Below are positions 20,675 to 30,440 of a stretch of DNA of 64,000 nt, one piece after another. How positions within the stretch are numbered: the first letter of the stretch is position 1; every line of letters begins with the position of its first letter. Under the pieces are notes generated by a model that worked only from the letters and a program-made list of their open reading frames with translations, made no database searches and was not told the DNA's origin. The DNA is from Cyanophora paradoxa. Lineage: Eukaryota; Glaucocystophyceae; Cyanophorales; Cyanophoraceae. The position numbers and the translations under genes were made by a program. The stretch spans positions 1 through 64,000 of the forward strand of contig QPMI01000468.1 of the NCBI GenBank assembly GCA_004431415.1. The letters run 5' to 3'.

Positions 20675-23600
20675 CAGCCGAATGGAAGGCTATGTATGCC
20701 GTCGCCTGATATGCAGCGCTTGCTATCGAATTGGGTCAGCGCTATCCGCTTGCTCTCCAAATCATATAAGTGGTGGCATCGCCGTTGCTTGTTTACTACT
20801 GTTACTGTTTTTGTGATCCCGTCAAATAGGCAGCGCTTAAAGTCGTCGAAATGCACCTCTTTCGAGGCTGTCCCGCTCATTTTTACCTTGTCGTAGCTCT
20901 CGGTGCGGAAAGCATATAGCTTCGGTCGCAGCCCCACATACTCCACTATCTTGACGTCGGGCATCTCATTTTTATATTTACCGGGAACCATCCGGTTCTC
21001 GGGACTATAAGGGCAGTCTAAATAAGGGCTGATCGCTCGCATGCCCGCTTCCAGATCCGCGCTCTCTATATACAGACAGAACGAATCGGTATCGTGGAAC
21101 AGCAGCTGAGCTTGCGAGAAAGTCGGTCGGATCACGTCGTAAAAGAAGCTATAATTATGCAGCTTCGCGGCATCCAGCACATAAGCGCCAATCGCAACCG
21201 GTTTATCGAGTTTTACGTGTTTACTATACATTTCAAAGGCGACCGCAGTCTCGTTTAATACATTCGTCGCTTTTACCAGTGGGCTCGCCGCATATTTCTT
21301 AAACAGCTTCGTGCTATTCGCGATCTTTACCACTGAGCGCCCGCGACACGATTCCAGGCATTTACCGTAAATAGCATTGTTCATCAATTTAAAAAAGTCG
21401 CTCTCGAATTTATTCCGGGCTTCCTTTCGCAGTTTCGTGTTCAGATCTATATAGGGCTTCATAAATGCAGCGGTTGCAAACGATAGCACGCGGTGAATCT
21501 TAGTAACTACGATCCCCTTTTTTACCATATAGAGCAGCATCGGCTGAGAGACCACGTAATTATATTTCGGAGTAAACGAGGCGATCAGCTTCGGATCTTT
21601 ACTGAGCTTCTCGCCGCTAATCTCCAAAAGCCCACGCTGATATTTCCCGAGCATGTCCACAGTAATTACCTCTTTACTCACGATCAGCGGGAAATCGCGA
21701 TGGTCGCCCTTTAAATAGTCCGGATATGCAAGGTCGACCTCTATAAATGCACTCCGCCCTACAACCTCGGTAAAAGCTGTGCTTGTGTCGTCCCAGCGAT
21801 AGTCCCCGACCGGTAAAGGCTGACTGAGCGCATAGCCATATAGATTATTCGCATCCAATAGCACTATATGTTTATTCTCGCTATTAGCCTCGGCATATCG
21901 TGTGGGCATGGTCGCAAAGCCGCCCCTAATTGCCCGCTCAATAAATTCGTATTGATCCGCATCGCTGATCTGTTCTATCGCGACCCTCGTATGCTTTAAC
22001 ATCGCGTCCCACGATAGTCCCGGTGCGCTCACATAATGAGTCGGATCCAGACCGTATTGCTCATGGGCGAGCATACTGAATTTACCGAATTTTACCATGA
22101 GATCATTAACATCGGACGCCTGAAAATCCATGAAATTCGAGGCGTCTATAAACTTGTAAAGTCCCCACTGTAAAGAGAGATACTCATCGAAATTCTTACT
22201 TAGGATCTCGACCCGCAGCTTGTCGTCTTGCTGTGCGATTTTCCTGAATATAGCATGCCCGCACTCGTCCATCCGATCAATAACCACGGCTACTTTCGTT
22301 TGCTTTGAGATCCGCCTATGTAAATTGCACTTTCGGCAAGCTTTCCCTATATAATCGCCGCTTTGGTGACAGTGATCGCGCACAGGGAAGTTTTCGTGGG
22401 TAAACCGCTGATTGCATATATAGCAGTGTTTGGTCAGCTTATAGGCTTGCTTTTGCGCCTCTGTGAGCGGGATCATAGGCGTGTTGGTAAATAGGGTATT
22501 AAGCATCTCGCGACACAGATCCCCTAACGTGGTAAACATCTGTCCCAGCGGATCCACGCCCTCGAATTCGTGATTTTCAACATGAGAGCCCATAACAACA
22601 TTAAGTGCCACCGACTTTACCTCTCGCTTGGTTCGATTTGGTTCATTAGGAACCGGCACCGACTCCATTTCTACCTTGCAATAGCAGACCGTGGGCAGCC
22701 ACACCATTTTCCTTAGGTGTTGCAGTCCGAAAGTAATAAAGCTTCCGGGTTCCGGGCATTTACCTTTACTGAGCCGCCAATCTATACAGCGATTAGAGTC
22801 GGTGTGGCTATCGAGTTTCTCCTGTGATCTAAACCGGGACAAACAGGTTTCGCAATAGAAAATGCGCCCATCGTTTGCTTTATCAAAGGTGGTCTTTAAG
22901 AGGCGGCTCAGTGACATTATCGTAATATAGTGACCCTGTCCGTTTGCGTCCTCGATCAGCAGCAGGTTTACCTTCGATTTACGACGCGGATTACTTGACA
23001 TGTGCAGTGGGTAAAAGGTTTGGGTCGCATTGTCGGCGCCATATATATTAATTGACAGCTCGGGATTATTGTCCTCGAAACGATCTATTAATGCAGCATC
23101 GCAAGCCACCGGGAAATTAATGCCTGAGAAGTCGAGTTCAGTCATCCACCGCCTATATTGGAACGGATCATTACGTTTGTGTCTGTTTATGTCGTTTCTG
23201 TGCAGCCATGCGAGGATAGCGTAATTAAAACAGTCGTGACCATCGATATTCTTAATATTTACTGTGGCTCGCTTTAATCCAATCCATTCGGGGGTCTCAA
23301 TGTAGCAGCCGCCCATCGGCGCATACGACAAAACGGCGACATGTAGCTTATCTAATTTACTTAGCCGGTAGCTGTCGACCTGTATCATCTGTTCATTCAT
23401 TTGCTGAGCTACACCCACTAACTCAGTGAGAATATTGCGCGACCTTGTGATTACGAAATAATCGCTGTAAATGTGTTTGGTGATAAAAACGTTAGGATCA
23501 CTCACTTTTACGTATCGACAGATGAAAGTAAGGCGCACCTTAATAGCTTTGAGCTCGTCCAGCCGTTCTTTCAGCCGTCCAGGCAGATTTGCAGCGATTG

Positions 23601-23934
23601 TAGTGAGAAATTCCACCGGATCTAAGATTATCTGTTCATCCGCCTTATAGCTATACCAGGCGTATGCTTTATTCATTGCGAAACCGTCGTCCTCATCGGG
23701 TTCTATGACGGCTAAGCGCCGCCCTTCGGTATAGAAGCGCTCCACATTTTCCAGGCGATTGTAAAGCTCGTCGGCAATATTCGCAAGGTTAGCTAAGCGG
23801 GGTTTTCGATCTAAGATCGCCGCCCTCCGATCGTATTCGGCTTCGGTGATCTCCCCAGTGACTAAAAGACTACCTAACAAGCCTAATATTTCGTCTTTTT
23901 TCTCTTTTATAAGGCGGTTGGTTTGGCGGGGCAT
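20671..23934 (-). CDS. Protein-primed-type family B DNA polymerase of element 1
   Basis: A 1,087-residue Maverick-type PolB, expected to replicate the linear element by protein priming. In order: an N-terminal region typical of Mavericks (DCFNYAILAWLHRND, about 235-250), a C2H2-like finger (CETCLSRFRSQEKLDSH, about 360-375), a Cys/His cluster (CYICNQRF and DHCHQSGDYIGKACRKC, about 505-540), and the palm motifs: A DANNLYGYALSQPLP (about 691), B KLMNNAIYGK (about 848), C HDTDSF (about 945). Polymerase residues are intact. The exonuclease motifs look degenerate: the position of the usual YADFE reads YCKVE (about 417-421), and the usual HN-G-D motif II reads VVIDRMDECGHAIF (about 548-561). The motif III Asp seems kept (FQASDVNDL). 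The element 2 enzyme keeps all of these. It diverges from the RING gene with 131 bp between starts. Confidence 0.95.
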   Translation of the reverse strand: MPRQTNRLIKEKKDEILGLLGSLLVTGEITEAEYDRRAAILDRKPRLANLANIADELYNRLENVERFYTEGRRLAVIEPDEDDGFAMNKAYAWYSYKADEQIILDPVEFLTTIAANLPGRLKERLDELKAIKVRLTFICRYVKVSDPNVFITKHIYSDYFVITRSRNILTELVGVAQQMNEQMIQVDSYRLSKLDKLHVAVLSYAPMGGCYIETPEWIGLKRATVNIKNIDGHDCFNYAILAWLHRNDINRHKRNDPFQYRRWMTELDFSGINFPVACDAALIDRFEDNNPELSINIYGADNATQTFYPLHMSSNPRRKSKVNLLLIEDANGQGHYITIMSLSRLLKTTFDKANDGRIFYCETCLSRFRSQEKLDSHTDSNRCIDWRLSKGKCPEPGSFITFGLQHLRKMVWLPTVCYCKVEMESVPVPNEPNRTKREVKSVALNVVMGSHVENHEFEGVDPLGQMFTTLGDLCREMLNTLFTNTPMIPLTEAQKQAYKLTKHCYICNQRFTHENFPVRDHCHQSGDYIGKACRKCNLHRRISKQTKVAVVIDRMDECGHAIFRKIAQQDDKLRVEILSKNFDEYLSLQWGLYKFIDASNFMDFQASDVNDLMVKFGKFSMLAHEQYGLDPTHYVSAPGLSWDAMLKHTRVAIEQISDADQYEFIERAIRGGFATMPTRYAEANSENKHIVLLDANNLYGYALSQPLPVGDYRWDDTSTAFTEVVGRSAFIEVDLAYPDYLKGDHRDFPLIVSKEVITVDMLGKYQRGLLEISGEKLSKDPKLIASFTPKYNYVVSQPMLLYMVKKGIVVTKIHRVLSFATAAFMKPYIDLNTKLRKEARNKFESDFFKLMNNAIYGKCLESCRGRSVVKIANSTKLFKKYAASPLVKATNVLNETAVAFEMYSKHVKLDKPVAIGAYVLDAAKLHNYSFFYDVIRPTFSQAQLLFHDTDSFCLYIESADLEAGMRAISPYLDCPYSPENRMVPGKYKNEMPDVKIVEYVGLRPKLYAFRTESYDKVKMSGTASKEVHFDDFKRCLFDGITKTVTVVNKQRRCHHLYDLESKRIALTQFDSKRCISGDGIHSLPFGC

Positions 23935-24065
23935 CTTTTACTCTAAGGGAACATTTTAATTTCGGGGAAAGGACGCGTTCAAAAAATGTGGAAACATATT
24001 TAAGGACATCTCAAAAAATGACACGGAGGAAAACATTTTATGTGTATCAGATATAGAGAAACACA

Positions 24066-24560
24066 ATGAATACCCAAGAGATAATAGAATATTGTAAGAC
24101 ACTTACAAATATTCCCGTAACAGAAGCAACAAAAGAATGCACAGACAAGAACTATCTCAAATGGGAAAAGAAGAATGCCCGTAAGAAGGTAATCTTTGTT
24201 ATATCACAAACGCGTAAACATCAGGACATGTTTTTACATCTTAATATGGCTTCCCAGTTTTACCATCCTCGTAGGCAGCACATATGCGCATTGGTTTACA
24301 AAGGATATAAAATGTTAATACCACTTGACATTACGAAAGAGAAATGCATTGAGGTAATACAAAATGTTATATCGGGCTTTTCTAAAAAACAAGATGGGGA
24401 AGTTAAGTGTGTGATTTGTTTAGAGGTTATAAAAACGGAAGATTTAGCTTGTGCGCAGTGTAATAGTTCTGTGTGTGAATCTTGCATATCCGAAATGACT
24501 TATAAACAACGTTTTTCCTGTCCAGTTTGTCGTATTGAGAGTTTGCAACAATACCATTAA
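24066..24560 (+). CDS. RING-finger protein, possible E3 ubiquitin ligase
   Basis: 164 residues. The C-terminal 45 contain a RING-type zinc-binding pattern: CVICLE, LACAQC, SVCESCISEM and FSCPVC in the correct order and spacing for a cross-brace domain. Such domains recruit E2 enzymes to ubiquitinate targets. The N-terminal 115 residues are basic and of unknown fold. It is transcribed opposite to its neighbours and diverges from PolB. Genes of this type in eukaryotic DNA viruses often act on host proteins; the target here is unknown and that role is inference. Confidence 0.75.
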   Translation: MNTQEIIEYCKTLTNIPVTEATKECTDKNYLKWEKKNARKKVIFVISQTRKHQDMFLHLNMASQFYHPRRQHICALVYKGYKMLIPLDITKEKCIEVIQNVISGFSKKQDGEVKCVICLEVIKTEDLACAQCNSSVCESCISEMTYKQRFSCPVCRIESLQQYH

Positions 24561-24570
24561 TTGCAAGTGC

Positions 24571-24831
24571 CTAAGTTAGCTTTGTGACACTTCTTACCGT
24601 TAGTCTTACGTTTTCGGGCAGCTCTATTGTCAGTTGCATAGTGTCAGATTTGATAACATGGGTTTTTGTCTTTTTACCGCGGCAATTCGGGTAGTAACCG
24701 AATATTCGCCTGAAAAGATCCTGTGTGGCTTCAATATCCATGGTCGCGGTTTGAGTGATCTCGTCCGCAGTCAGGGCGTGCGTATAGGTCGGTCTGATAG
24801 CGGTCATTGTGTTGTCAGTATATACAATCAA
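24571..24831 (-). CDS. Small unknown protein (86 residues or 78 from Met9)
   Basis: Not recognised. Met9 (MTAIRPTYTHALTADEI, 24,807) is an alternative start. The sequence alternates polar and hydrophobic residues near the end (MQLTIELPENVRLTVRSV), suggesting a beta-rich fold. It converges on the RING gene with 10 bp between stops. Support is limited to the frame. Confidence 0.4.
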   Translation of the reverse strand: MIVYTDNTMTAIRPTYTHALTADEITQTATMDIEATQDLFRRIFGYYPNCRGKKTKTHVIKSDTMQLTIELPENVRLTVRSVTKLT

Positions 24832-24904
24832 AGGAAGGCTTATATACCTTTGTCAAATTTTGAGAATGGCACGATATATAGTATACAAAATAATAAACTA
24901 CTTA

Positions 24905-25165
24905 ATTAATATAATAAATTACTCAAAACTACGCATCTATCCTTGAAAAACTACGCAACTTGAAACCAAAACTACGCACTTAATACCAAAACTACGCAAC
25001 TACGCAACTTTTGCACTTTTCTGAATGTTTGCCGCCCCGACTTCCAGACTTTTGCAGAAAGTTGCGTAGTTGCGTAGTTTTGGTATTAAATGCGTAGTTT
25101 CCAGTATTAAATTGCGTAGTCTCGCTATGTAGTCGCGTAGTTACTAAAAAATGATGTAGTTACTT
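24905..25165. repeat. GCGTAGTT foldback, internal copy
   Basis: Same palindrome as in the TIRs: repeated ACTACGCA units, a loop carrying ACTTTTCTGAATGTTTGCCGCC, then TTGCGTAGTTGCGTAGTTTTGG and further GCGTAGT units. It fills the gap between the 86-residue ORF and the 3' end of the helicase gene. No gene here. Confidence 0.85.
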
Positions 25166-25181
25166 ATTGTTTCCGTGTCGT

Positions 25182-27595
25182 TTACGCTTCTATATCATCC
25201 TCATCTTCGTCTTCGAACTGTGTCTTGGCGATCTTAGTGAGCCCCTTATAAACTCGTTTCGCCTTTCCTTTAATTGTTGTGACAGTAGATTCAATCTTGA
25301 ATGTTTCATACACTTTATTACTGATAGAGCGAGTGGTAACCTTCTTTTTGATATCGTAGTTTCGCATCATATCCGCGCAAGCTTTGAATACCTCATCGCA
25401 GGCAACATGGGCACCCTTTTCCTCTGACAGCTTATAGTTTTCGCGCAGATAGGAACCCACTTTATCGCTGTCGTCGAGATATTTGGCGCTATGCTCGATG
25501 ACCGATTGCGGCGGGTTTTTCAGGATCTCTTTTACTTTGCCAGTGGCGAGCATATCGATGAGAATCTGAATATTTGCTCGCTTGTAAACATTTTTCTCGT
25601 CGCCCTCAAACATTTCCATAAGGGTTTCATCCGCTTTCTTCTCTCCGGCTTTGGGATTAGGTGAGTAAACAGAGCGGAATGGGATCGATCTGAACCGACG
25701 CTTTATAGCATTGTCGGGCAAATCGATTTCCAAATTATTATTGCACAGGATCACCATGGTAAACCGTGGTTTGAAATCAATAGGATCCCTGAAAAGTCCA
25801 CGTGCTGTGCAGAGATCGCCACCTGTTAGTTCCTTCATCATCCCACACAAAAATCTTATCGCCATCGTTGGGTTCGTTTGAGTGGGTGAGCCGGACACCT
25901 TGCTTATTAGCAAGCTCGGGAATCGGGCTATTCGCTTTGTGGGGCTGTGTGAGCAAAGTAATGCTAATCGGGCGACCATAATCGCCGAATGTCTCTTGCA
26001 TAAACGTTTCAATCACACTCTTTCCATTAGCACCGACGCCTGTGAACAGATAGAACGTTTGCAGGTCGGTTTTACCTGTGAGTGCATATGCATAGAGGCT
26101 GATCAGGTAATTGTAGAGTTCCATATCTCCGCCACAGATATCCAAATAAATGTCTTTCAGTCTTTTAACCTTCTCCTGATCCACTTCCTCGCTATAATCA
26201 AAGCCGACAGTCTTGCTCACCATATCTTCCATCGTCCCCTTGCGGAAAGTCATATTATTTAGATCAAACACGCCATTGGTAAACCCCACAATATTGGGAA
26301 CTGTGTCCAGAGTCGCCATAAAGTCATCGTCTTGCAGCTGTGTGATAATATGCGGTTCCAGCGACTTTTGATACGGTGTATTCTGAATCCTCTTGTGAAT
26401 TGCCAGCAACATATGGGCGCTTTTCTCAGCCTTTTCCTTCACAAGATCATCTCCACTTGCACTAACAGCATTGGAAAGATGATATCCCGCCCTCTTAAAG
26501 AACCACTGTGCCACATGCTCGGGATCTTAGAGAGTATCGACTTGTCCGTTTTGTCATATTTCCAGATACCATTTTTGGGGTTAAGGTTAAACCAGACATC
26601 ATTTGAATATTTTGTGGTCGCTTTCAGGATCTTGGCGCAGATGATTGCAACAGGATAATGGGCACCTTCAACTGAAACGGTCTTGTCAATGAGAGTGTTA
26701 ATTTCTAAATGGTGTTTCTCTTCCTCGGTCAGCTCTATGTTAACCGAGAACTCTTTCGGCTCGCAGTTCTCGCTATAACTCTTCACAATATACTCATTAT
26801 ACTTGCCATCTCGCTTTTTCTTCACCCACCAGTTATTGGAATCGTGGGATTCATCGCAGCAGGGACACTGGAACCCCTTGTTAGCCGAATTAAAGTCAAA
26901 GCCCTCATCGCGGCGTGCATAGATATTTGGGAATAGGAACCCATGCCACACAGCCCGGCAATAATAGCAGCTTCGGTATTATCCTTGCTCGAATTTCCCG
27001 CTTTCGGCTGTGGATTATTGGCATGCTTGTAATCGTAGTTCTCAATAATCCATTTACGAAAAGCGTCGGAGGGCTCGTTAAACTTGCACGACGATGCCCA
27101 CGGCTTAATTACCCAGGTCTTATTAGGGCTTGGACATACATTGAGAAGTCCCGAAGTGCCAGTGCCAGTGATGGTTTTGAGGTCGACCTTCTTGTATCCC
27201 TTAAAAGCCGGCGCGCTATCTGTGATTTTCAGCTTATCGAACTCATCAGGGCGTCGAAAGAATACATGGTAGCCCTTTCGAGTCTTTTCGAGCGGCTGAT
27301 GGGCATCGAAATCATCGGGAAACATCTCAACGAATTTCTGATACGTTTCCTCATCGTCGAAATCAACGACCATCATCGAATTCGACAGCAGAATGCCCCA
27401 ATTAGTGAACTCGTTGGAAGCAAAGGCTTCGTCGTATCTTCCCCAGTTCCAAACACCGCCTTTATGGGTGTAGGCGGGCTTTTTAACCTCGTCTTTCATG
27501 GGAATAATCGTGTTTTTCGACAAGGTCTCATCGCCACGCAGCCAGTCAGCGAGCTCTTGGAGTAAAGTCTTTTGTTTCAACGTCATCTTCGCCAT
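25182..27595 (-). pseudogene. Primase / superfamily 3 helicase gene with three frame changes
   Basis: Four overlapping minus-strand frames read as one protein. Frame 1 (from Met at 27,595) looks like a bifunctional primase-polymerase domain (MMVVDFDDEETYQKF, TRKGYHVFFRRPDEF). Frame 2 (26,951-26,439) has a CPCCDESHDSNNW zinc-like stretch. Frame 3 (26,514-25,777) carries the SF3 Walker A GVGANGKS and the D5_N-like region before it. Frame 4 (from about 25,880) has the helicase C motif with KELTGGDLCTARGLF and an acidic tail. Frame changes fall near 26,940-26,960, 26,522 and 25,849-25,853 (an A5 run). Either the gene is decaying or these are homopolymer read errors; all else about it looks conserved. 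Intact, it would unwind and prime DNA during replication. Confidence 0.8.
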
Positions 27596-27777
27596 TTTCG
27601 ATGTCTTTCTACCTTTATGCAAGAAATTAATTTTTCTTAGGCTGATCAAATTTTGGCGAGTTGTCTTTAAATGCCCTACAAATATTTTCCCGATGACTAA
27701 AAACGATTAGGGAGCTTGCCGATATGCATCGGAAAGCCGCTTGAAAAATAAGGAATGGATTCAGCGGCGGATTGCGT

Positions 27778-27999
27778 TCAATACTTGCGGGGTCGCCCGC
27801 GGTTTCCACTGTGAATGCCCTCTTCTTGCTTGCGACGGTAGTAATATTCTAGCGCCTTTTTCTTTTTTAATTCGCGATATTCGGGATCGTCGTTATAGCG
27901 CATCCGCTGTTTATATATATCCCTGACACGCCAGCCCGCCTTATCGAGATCTACCGGGTTCCCGTTCTTATCATACACAGTCATAGCATGCGTCTCCAT
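27778..27999 (-). CDS. Small basic AT-hook-like protein
   Basis: 73 residues. The middle has RYNDDPEYRELKKKKALEYYYRR and the C-terminus GNRGRPRKY, an AT-hook-like GRPRK core. A 105-residue element 2 protein (48,179-48,496) shares both features in reverse order (GRPRK near the start, then RYHENPDYRQRQ), so this is a conserved element gene, probably a DNA-binding or condensing protein. A TTTCTCAGC promoter-like motif sits 19-32 bp upstream. Confidence 0.6.
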   Translation of the reverse strand: METHAMTVYDKNGNPVDLDKAGWRVRDIYKQRMRYNDDPEYRELKKKKALEYYYRRKQEEGIHSGNRGRPRKY

Positions 28000-28017
28000 T
28001 GGTTTACCTTACTTTAA

Positions 28018-28031
28018 GCTGAGAAAATATT
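28018..28031 (-). promoter_or_regulatory. Candidate promoter motif upstream of the AT-hook gene
   Basis: Identical 14-mer to 20,284-20,297, in the same orientation and at a similar distance from its gene. Confidence 0.5.
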
Positions 28032-28048
28032 TTTATCAGTGGTCTTTG

Positions 28049-28189
28049 CTATTTCTTCTTTAAATCATTTTCTGAGCTGTCATTTTTTGTGACCGAAGCG
28101 AGCTCTTCTCTACGTTTTTTAATAGCGGCTTCCAGTGCATATTGCGCGCATTTCCTGTATAGGATCGCGTAGAGATCAGGGTCGGGCAT
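28049..28189 (-). CDS. 46-residue basic ORF
   Basis: A clean short frame starting MPDPDLYAILYRKCAQYAL, with a Lys/Arg/Glu-rich second half ending DLKKK. Predicted to be mostly helical. It fills the gap between the AT-hook gene and the CCETT gene on the same strand. No family recognised. Confidence 0.4.
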   Translation of the reverse strand: MPDPDLYAILYRKCAQYALEAAIKKRREELASVTKNDSSENDLKKK

Positions 28190-28216
28190 TCGATACTATT
28201 TAACGCGAAAATAGTT

Positions 28217-28564
28217 TCAGCGATCGTATTCGCCCAAATAAAGCGGATTTATTGGCGGATATGGCGAATCAACGCGAATATGACCTTCTACGAAATTAGG
28301 GCACGACCGGCGTCGTATATAGGATACTTGCACGTCTTCTATTGCTACCTGTGGGATTATATTGGAGTCAGCGGGCACAGGCGAGGGCGATCGGGATCGT
28401 GGGCGATCGTGATTATCGCTGTGGTTGGAATATACAGATAATCGCCTACCTCCATTATCCTCGTCCGAAATGTCAACCTCTACGGTTGTCTCGCAGCAGG
28501 AGTTATGGCACGTGCTTGTGAAATGCAGGTGAAACATCTCAATGCATTGTGTGATGAAATTCAT
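28217..28564 (-). CDS. CCETT-motif small protein of element 1
   Basis: 115 residues from the Met at 28,564. The N-terminus (MNFITQCIEMFHLHFTS then SCCETTVEVDISD) is shared with the last gene of element 2 at 63,428-63,751 (MFHLNVTS then SCCETTINLEISD). After it comes a Ser/Arg/Pro-rich stretch (RPRSRSPSPVP) resembling a phosphorylatable disordered region. A longer frame upstream lacks support. Function unknown. The Cys pair and conservation in both elements suggest a short metal-binding or disulphide-bonded module. Confidence 0.65.
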   Translation of the reverse strand: MNFITQCIEMFHLHFTSTCHNSCCETTVEVDISDEDNGGRRLSVYSNHSDNHDRPRSRSPSPVPADSNIIPQVAIEDVQVSYIRRRSCPNFVEGHIRVDSPYPPINPLYLGEYDR

Positions 28565-28764
28565 AGATCCTAATATTGCACAACGTATTAAATATTGGAG
28601 AAAATAAAAGGGAATGAGGGTGTTACTTGCTCGTGTGTTCCCATACGAATTAGTCGACCTTATAATGGTGTTTGTGGAGCCGTCCTGTCCCTTTTGCAAG
28701 GGAATTCATATTAAGACCCGCTCTAAATACGGGCGGATTCATTTATGTTTGAACGACTTGCACA

Positions 28765-29436
28765 TTAGAAGCGACGACGCCCACCAAACATAGATGACAG
28801 ATTGGCACCCGGCTGTGCATGCACACCCGATGGGTTAACGAAACCGCCCGGCTTTGGTGCATTTTCAGCTATGACTGTCTCTTTTCTTTCGACTGTCTGA
28901 ACATCGGGAACAGTCGCCCGCTTCTTTTCCATTTCCACGCGAACAGCTTGTTTAATCAGCTTGCGCTGTTTGTATTCCTTAGTGAAATCATCAAAGGCTC
29001 GCACAGTAGTGTCGTATGTAGCCAGTCGCGCTTCGAGCGCCCTAAACTTCTCCTCTAATTCCTGACCGACTTTCTCGCCCTTGGTCACATAGACAGATGC
29101 CCGCTTTTTAGGGGCTTCCATCGATGCAGGTAAAGCGGCTGTTGCTTCGGCTTTTACCACCTTGTTATCAGTAAGCTTTTCCCCTGTGAGCTGTGATTCA
29201 GCGAGGGATTGATCCGCCAGCTTTCTGTCAGTGGAATCGACCGGCTCCCGCTTAGCATCCACCTTTTGAGCACGCTCTGAAACCTTGGTATTCGGATCGA
29301 TTAGGTCGAAATCTATTTGGTCAGAAGCCGCAGCACCACCAGTGCGACCGGCATCCTCAATAGCAGTCGATTTACCAGCCACCGCAGCGCTTTGATCTTC
29401 CATTTGGATAGCTTTCCGCGAGTTCTTGGGTGGCAT
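28765..29436 (-). CDS. Coiled-coil protein next to the packaging ATPase (virion core candidate)
   Basis: 223 residues. N-terminal half low complexity and charged. A coiled coil at about 125-180 (LEEKFRALEARLATYD onward) ends in RVEMEKKRATVPDV, and the C-terminus is SSMFGGRRRF. The element 2 protein at 48,829-49,458 aligns over the coil (LRDLEARSANIESYV and RSEMFKHRPMDVPDL) and ends AMGGRRIRL. In both elements it lies directly downstream of the ATPase. I infer a structural or DNA-associated virion protein; no named family recognised. Confidence 0.65.
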   Translation of the reverse strand: MPPKNSRKAIQMEDQSAAVAGKSTAIEDAGRTGGAAASDQIDFDLIDPNTKVSERAQKVDAKREPVDSTDRKLADQSLAESQLTGEKLTDNKVVKAEATAALPASMEAPKKRASVYVTKGEKVGQELEEKFRALEARLATYDTTVRAFDDFTKEYKQRKLIKQAVRVEMEKKRATVPDVQTVERKETVIAENAPKPGGFVNPSGVHAQPGANLSSMFGGRRRF

Positions 29437-29446
29437 TTATCATTAT

Positions 29447-29460
29447 GCGAGAAATTTATT
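29447..29460 (-). promoter_or_regulatory. Candidate promoter motif upstream of the coiled-coil gene
   Basis: Reads AATAAATTTCTCGC on the minus strand, a variant of the TTTCTCAGC motif seen before three other element 1 genes, ending about 10 bp before the start codon. Confidence 0.4.
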
Positions 29461-30383
29461 CAAAATTTACCCAATTTCTTTGCAAATTTTGGGCGGCGCT
29501 TTTCTTGGTATGCCAGCAATAGATTGGGGTCTTTAAGTAGGTCGGCTTCGATTATTCTTTTGGTGGATCGCTTTAAGGTGGCGACGTTTCCACTCACAGG
29601 TTTCGTTATATCGGTGGTTTGGGGTTGGTCGCCATTTACCTCTGTGGAGCTCTGTTTTACCGGCTGTTTACCAGCGGGCTTTATCTCTTCCACCGCTTTT
29701 TTAAAGAACCGCTTGAATTTATATTCGTCAGGCACCGGATCAGCCTTGCCCACAGAGAATTCCAGGCTATATTTCGAGTTGTCAATGCAGATAACCTGAT
29801 AGCTGTGACTGTATTCGTTCATCACCTTCTCAAACCAATGCTTTTCGTATGGATTAAACTCGTCCTCAGCACTCTCCATCTCTTTTCTGTTGGGCAGCGA
29901 GAATAGAAAGATATATTCGGAGTTAACCCTAAGTGTCGGCGAAATCTTAGTGAGTTTTTGTGACAGAATCCACACAGATATGAATAAATGGCGCCCCGAC
30001 GTGAATAGCTGATTTAATATAGGTTCACCTCTTCCTGACATCGAAAGACTTGGATTGTCAATGAAATCATCGAGTATGATTAACAGGTTACCGACTTTCT
30101 CCTTTTTCTTGATTCGCTCCTTGCGTTTCTGTATTATATTGTCGATCAGCTTATGATCGAAATCCTCATACAAATACGATGTGACATTGTCATATTGATG
30201 GTTCCAGATCGTGGAAGCGAATATCATCACCGAATCTATCTTGTCCTCGTTGTGGTAAAGCAGGTATTTTAAGAATACTGACTTACCTACTCCCGTTTTT
30301 CCGACAGCAAGTAAACGGCAAGGGAATGAAAGACTTGCCGGGTCGAATTCCGCAAGATCTTCTATACTCACGTTTCCAGTCAT
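29460..30383 (-). CDS. FtsK/HerA-type genome-packaging ATPase of element 1
   Basis: 307 residues. Walker A GKTGVGKS at 28-35 and Walker B LLIILDDFID around 101-109 (two acidic residues at 105-106), followed by SGRHLFISVWILSQKLTKI, the sensor region typical of A32-like ATPases of PLVs, Mavericks and nucleocytoplasmic large DNA viruses. It would pump the genome into the capsid. The C-terminal 80 residues (GKQPVKQSSTEVNGDQP onward) are a disordered, basic extension that the element 2 homologue mostly lacks. It lies in the virion block with the coiled-coil gene and MCP. Confidence 0.92.
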   Translation of the reverse strand: MTGNVSIEDLAEFDPASLSFPCRLLAVGKTGVGKSVFLKYLLYHNEDKIDSVMIFASTIWNHQYDNVTSYLYEDFDHKLIDNIIQKRKERIKKKEKVGNLLIILDDFIDNPSLSMSGRGEPILNQLFTSGRHLFISVWILSQKLTKISPTLRVNSEYIFLFSLPNRKEMESAEDEFNPYEKHWFEKVMNEYSHSYQVICIDNSKYSLEFSVGKADPVPDEYKFKRFFKKAVEEIKPAGKQPVKQSSTEVNGDQPQTTDITKPVSGNVATLKRSTKRIIEADLLKDPNLLLAYQEKRRPKFAKKLGKF

Positions 30384-30440
30384 ATTTGCTTTCCCTTATA
30401 AGAAACAAAATAAAAATTACGAAACGCGACAGCCCTCTAT

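Noticed and set aside
26709-27565. Long plus-strand ORFs opposite the helicase
   Set aside because: Antisense shadows; the minus strand carries all primase and helicase motifs.
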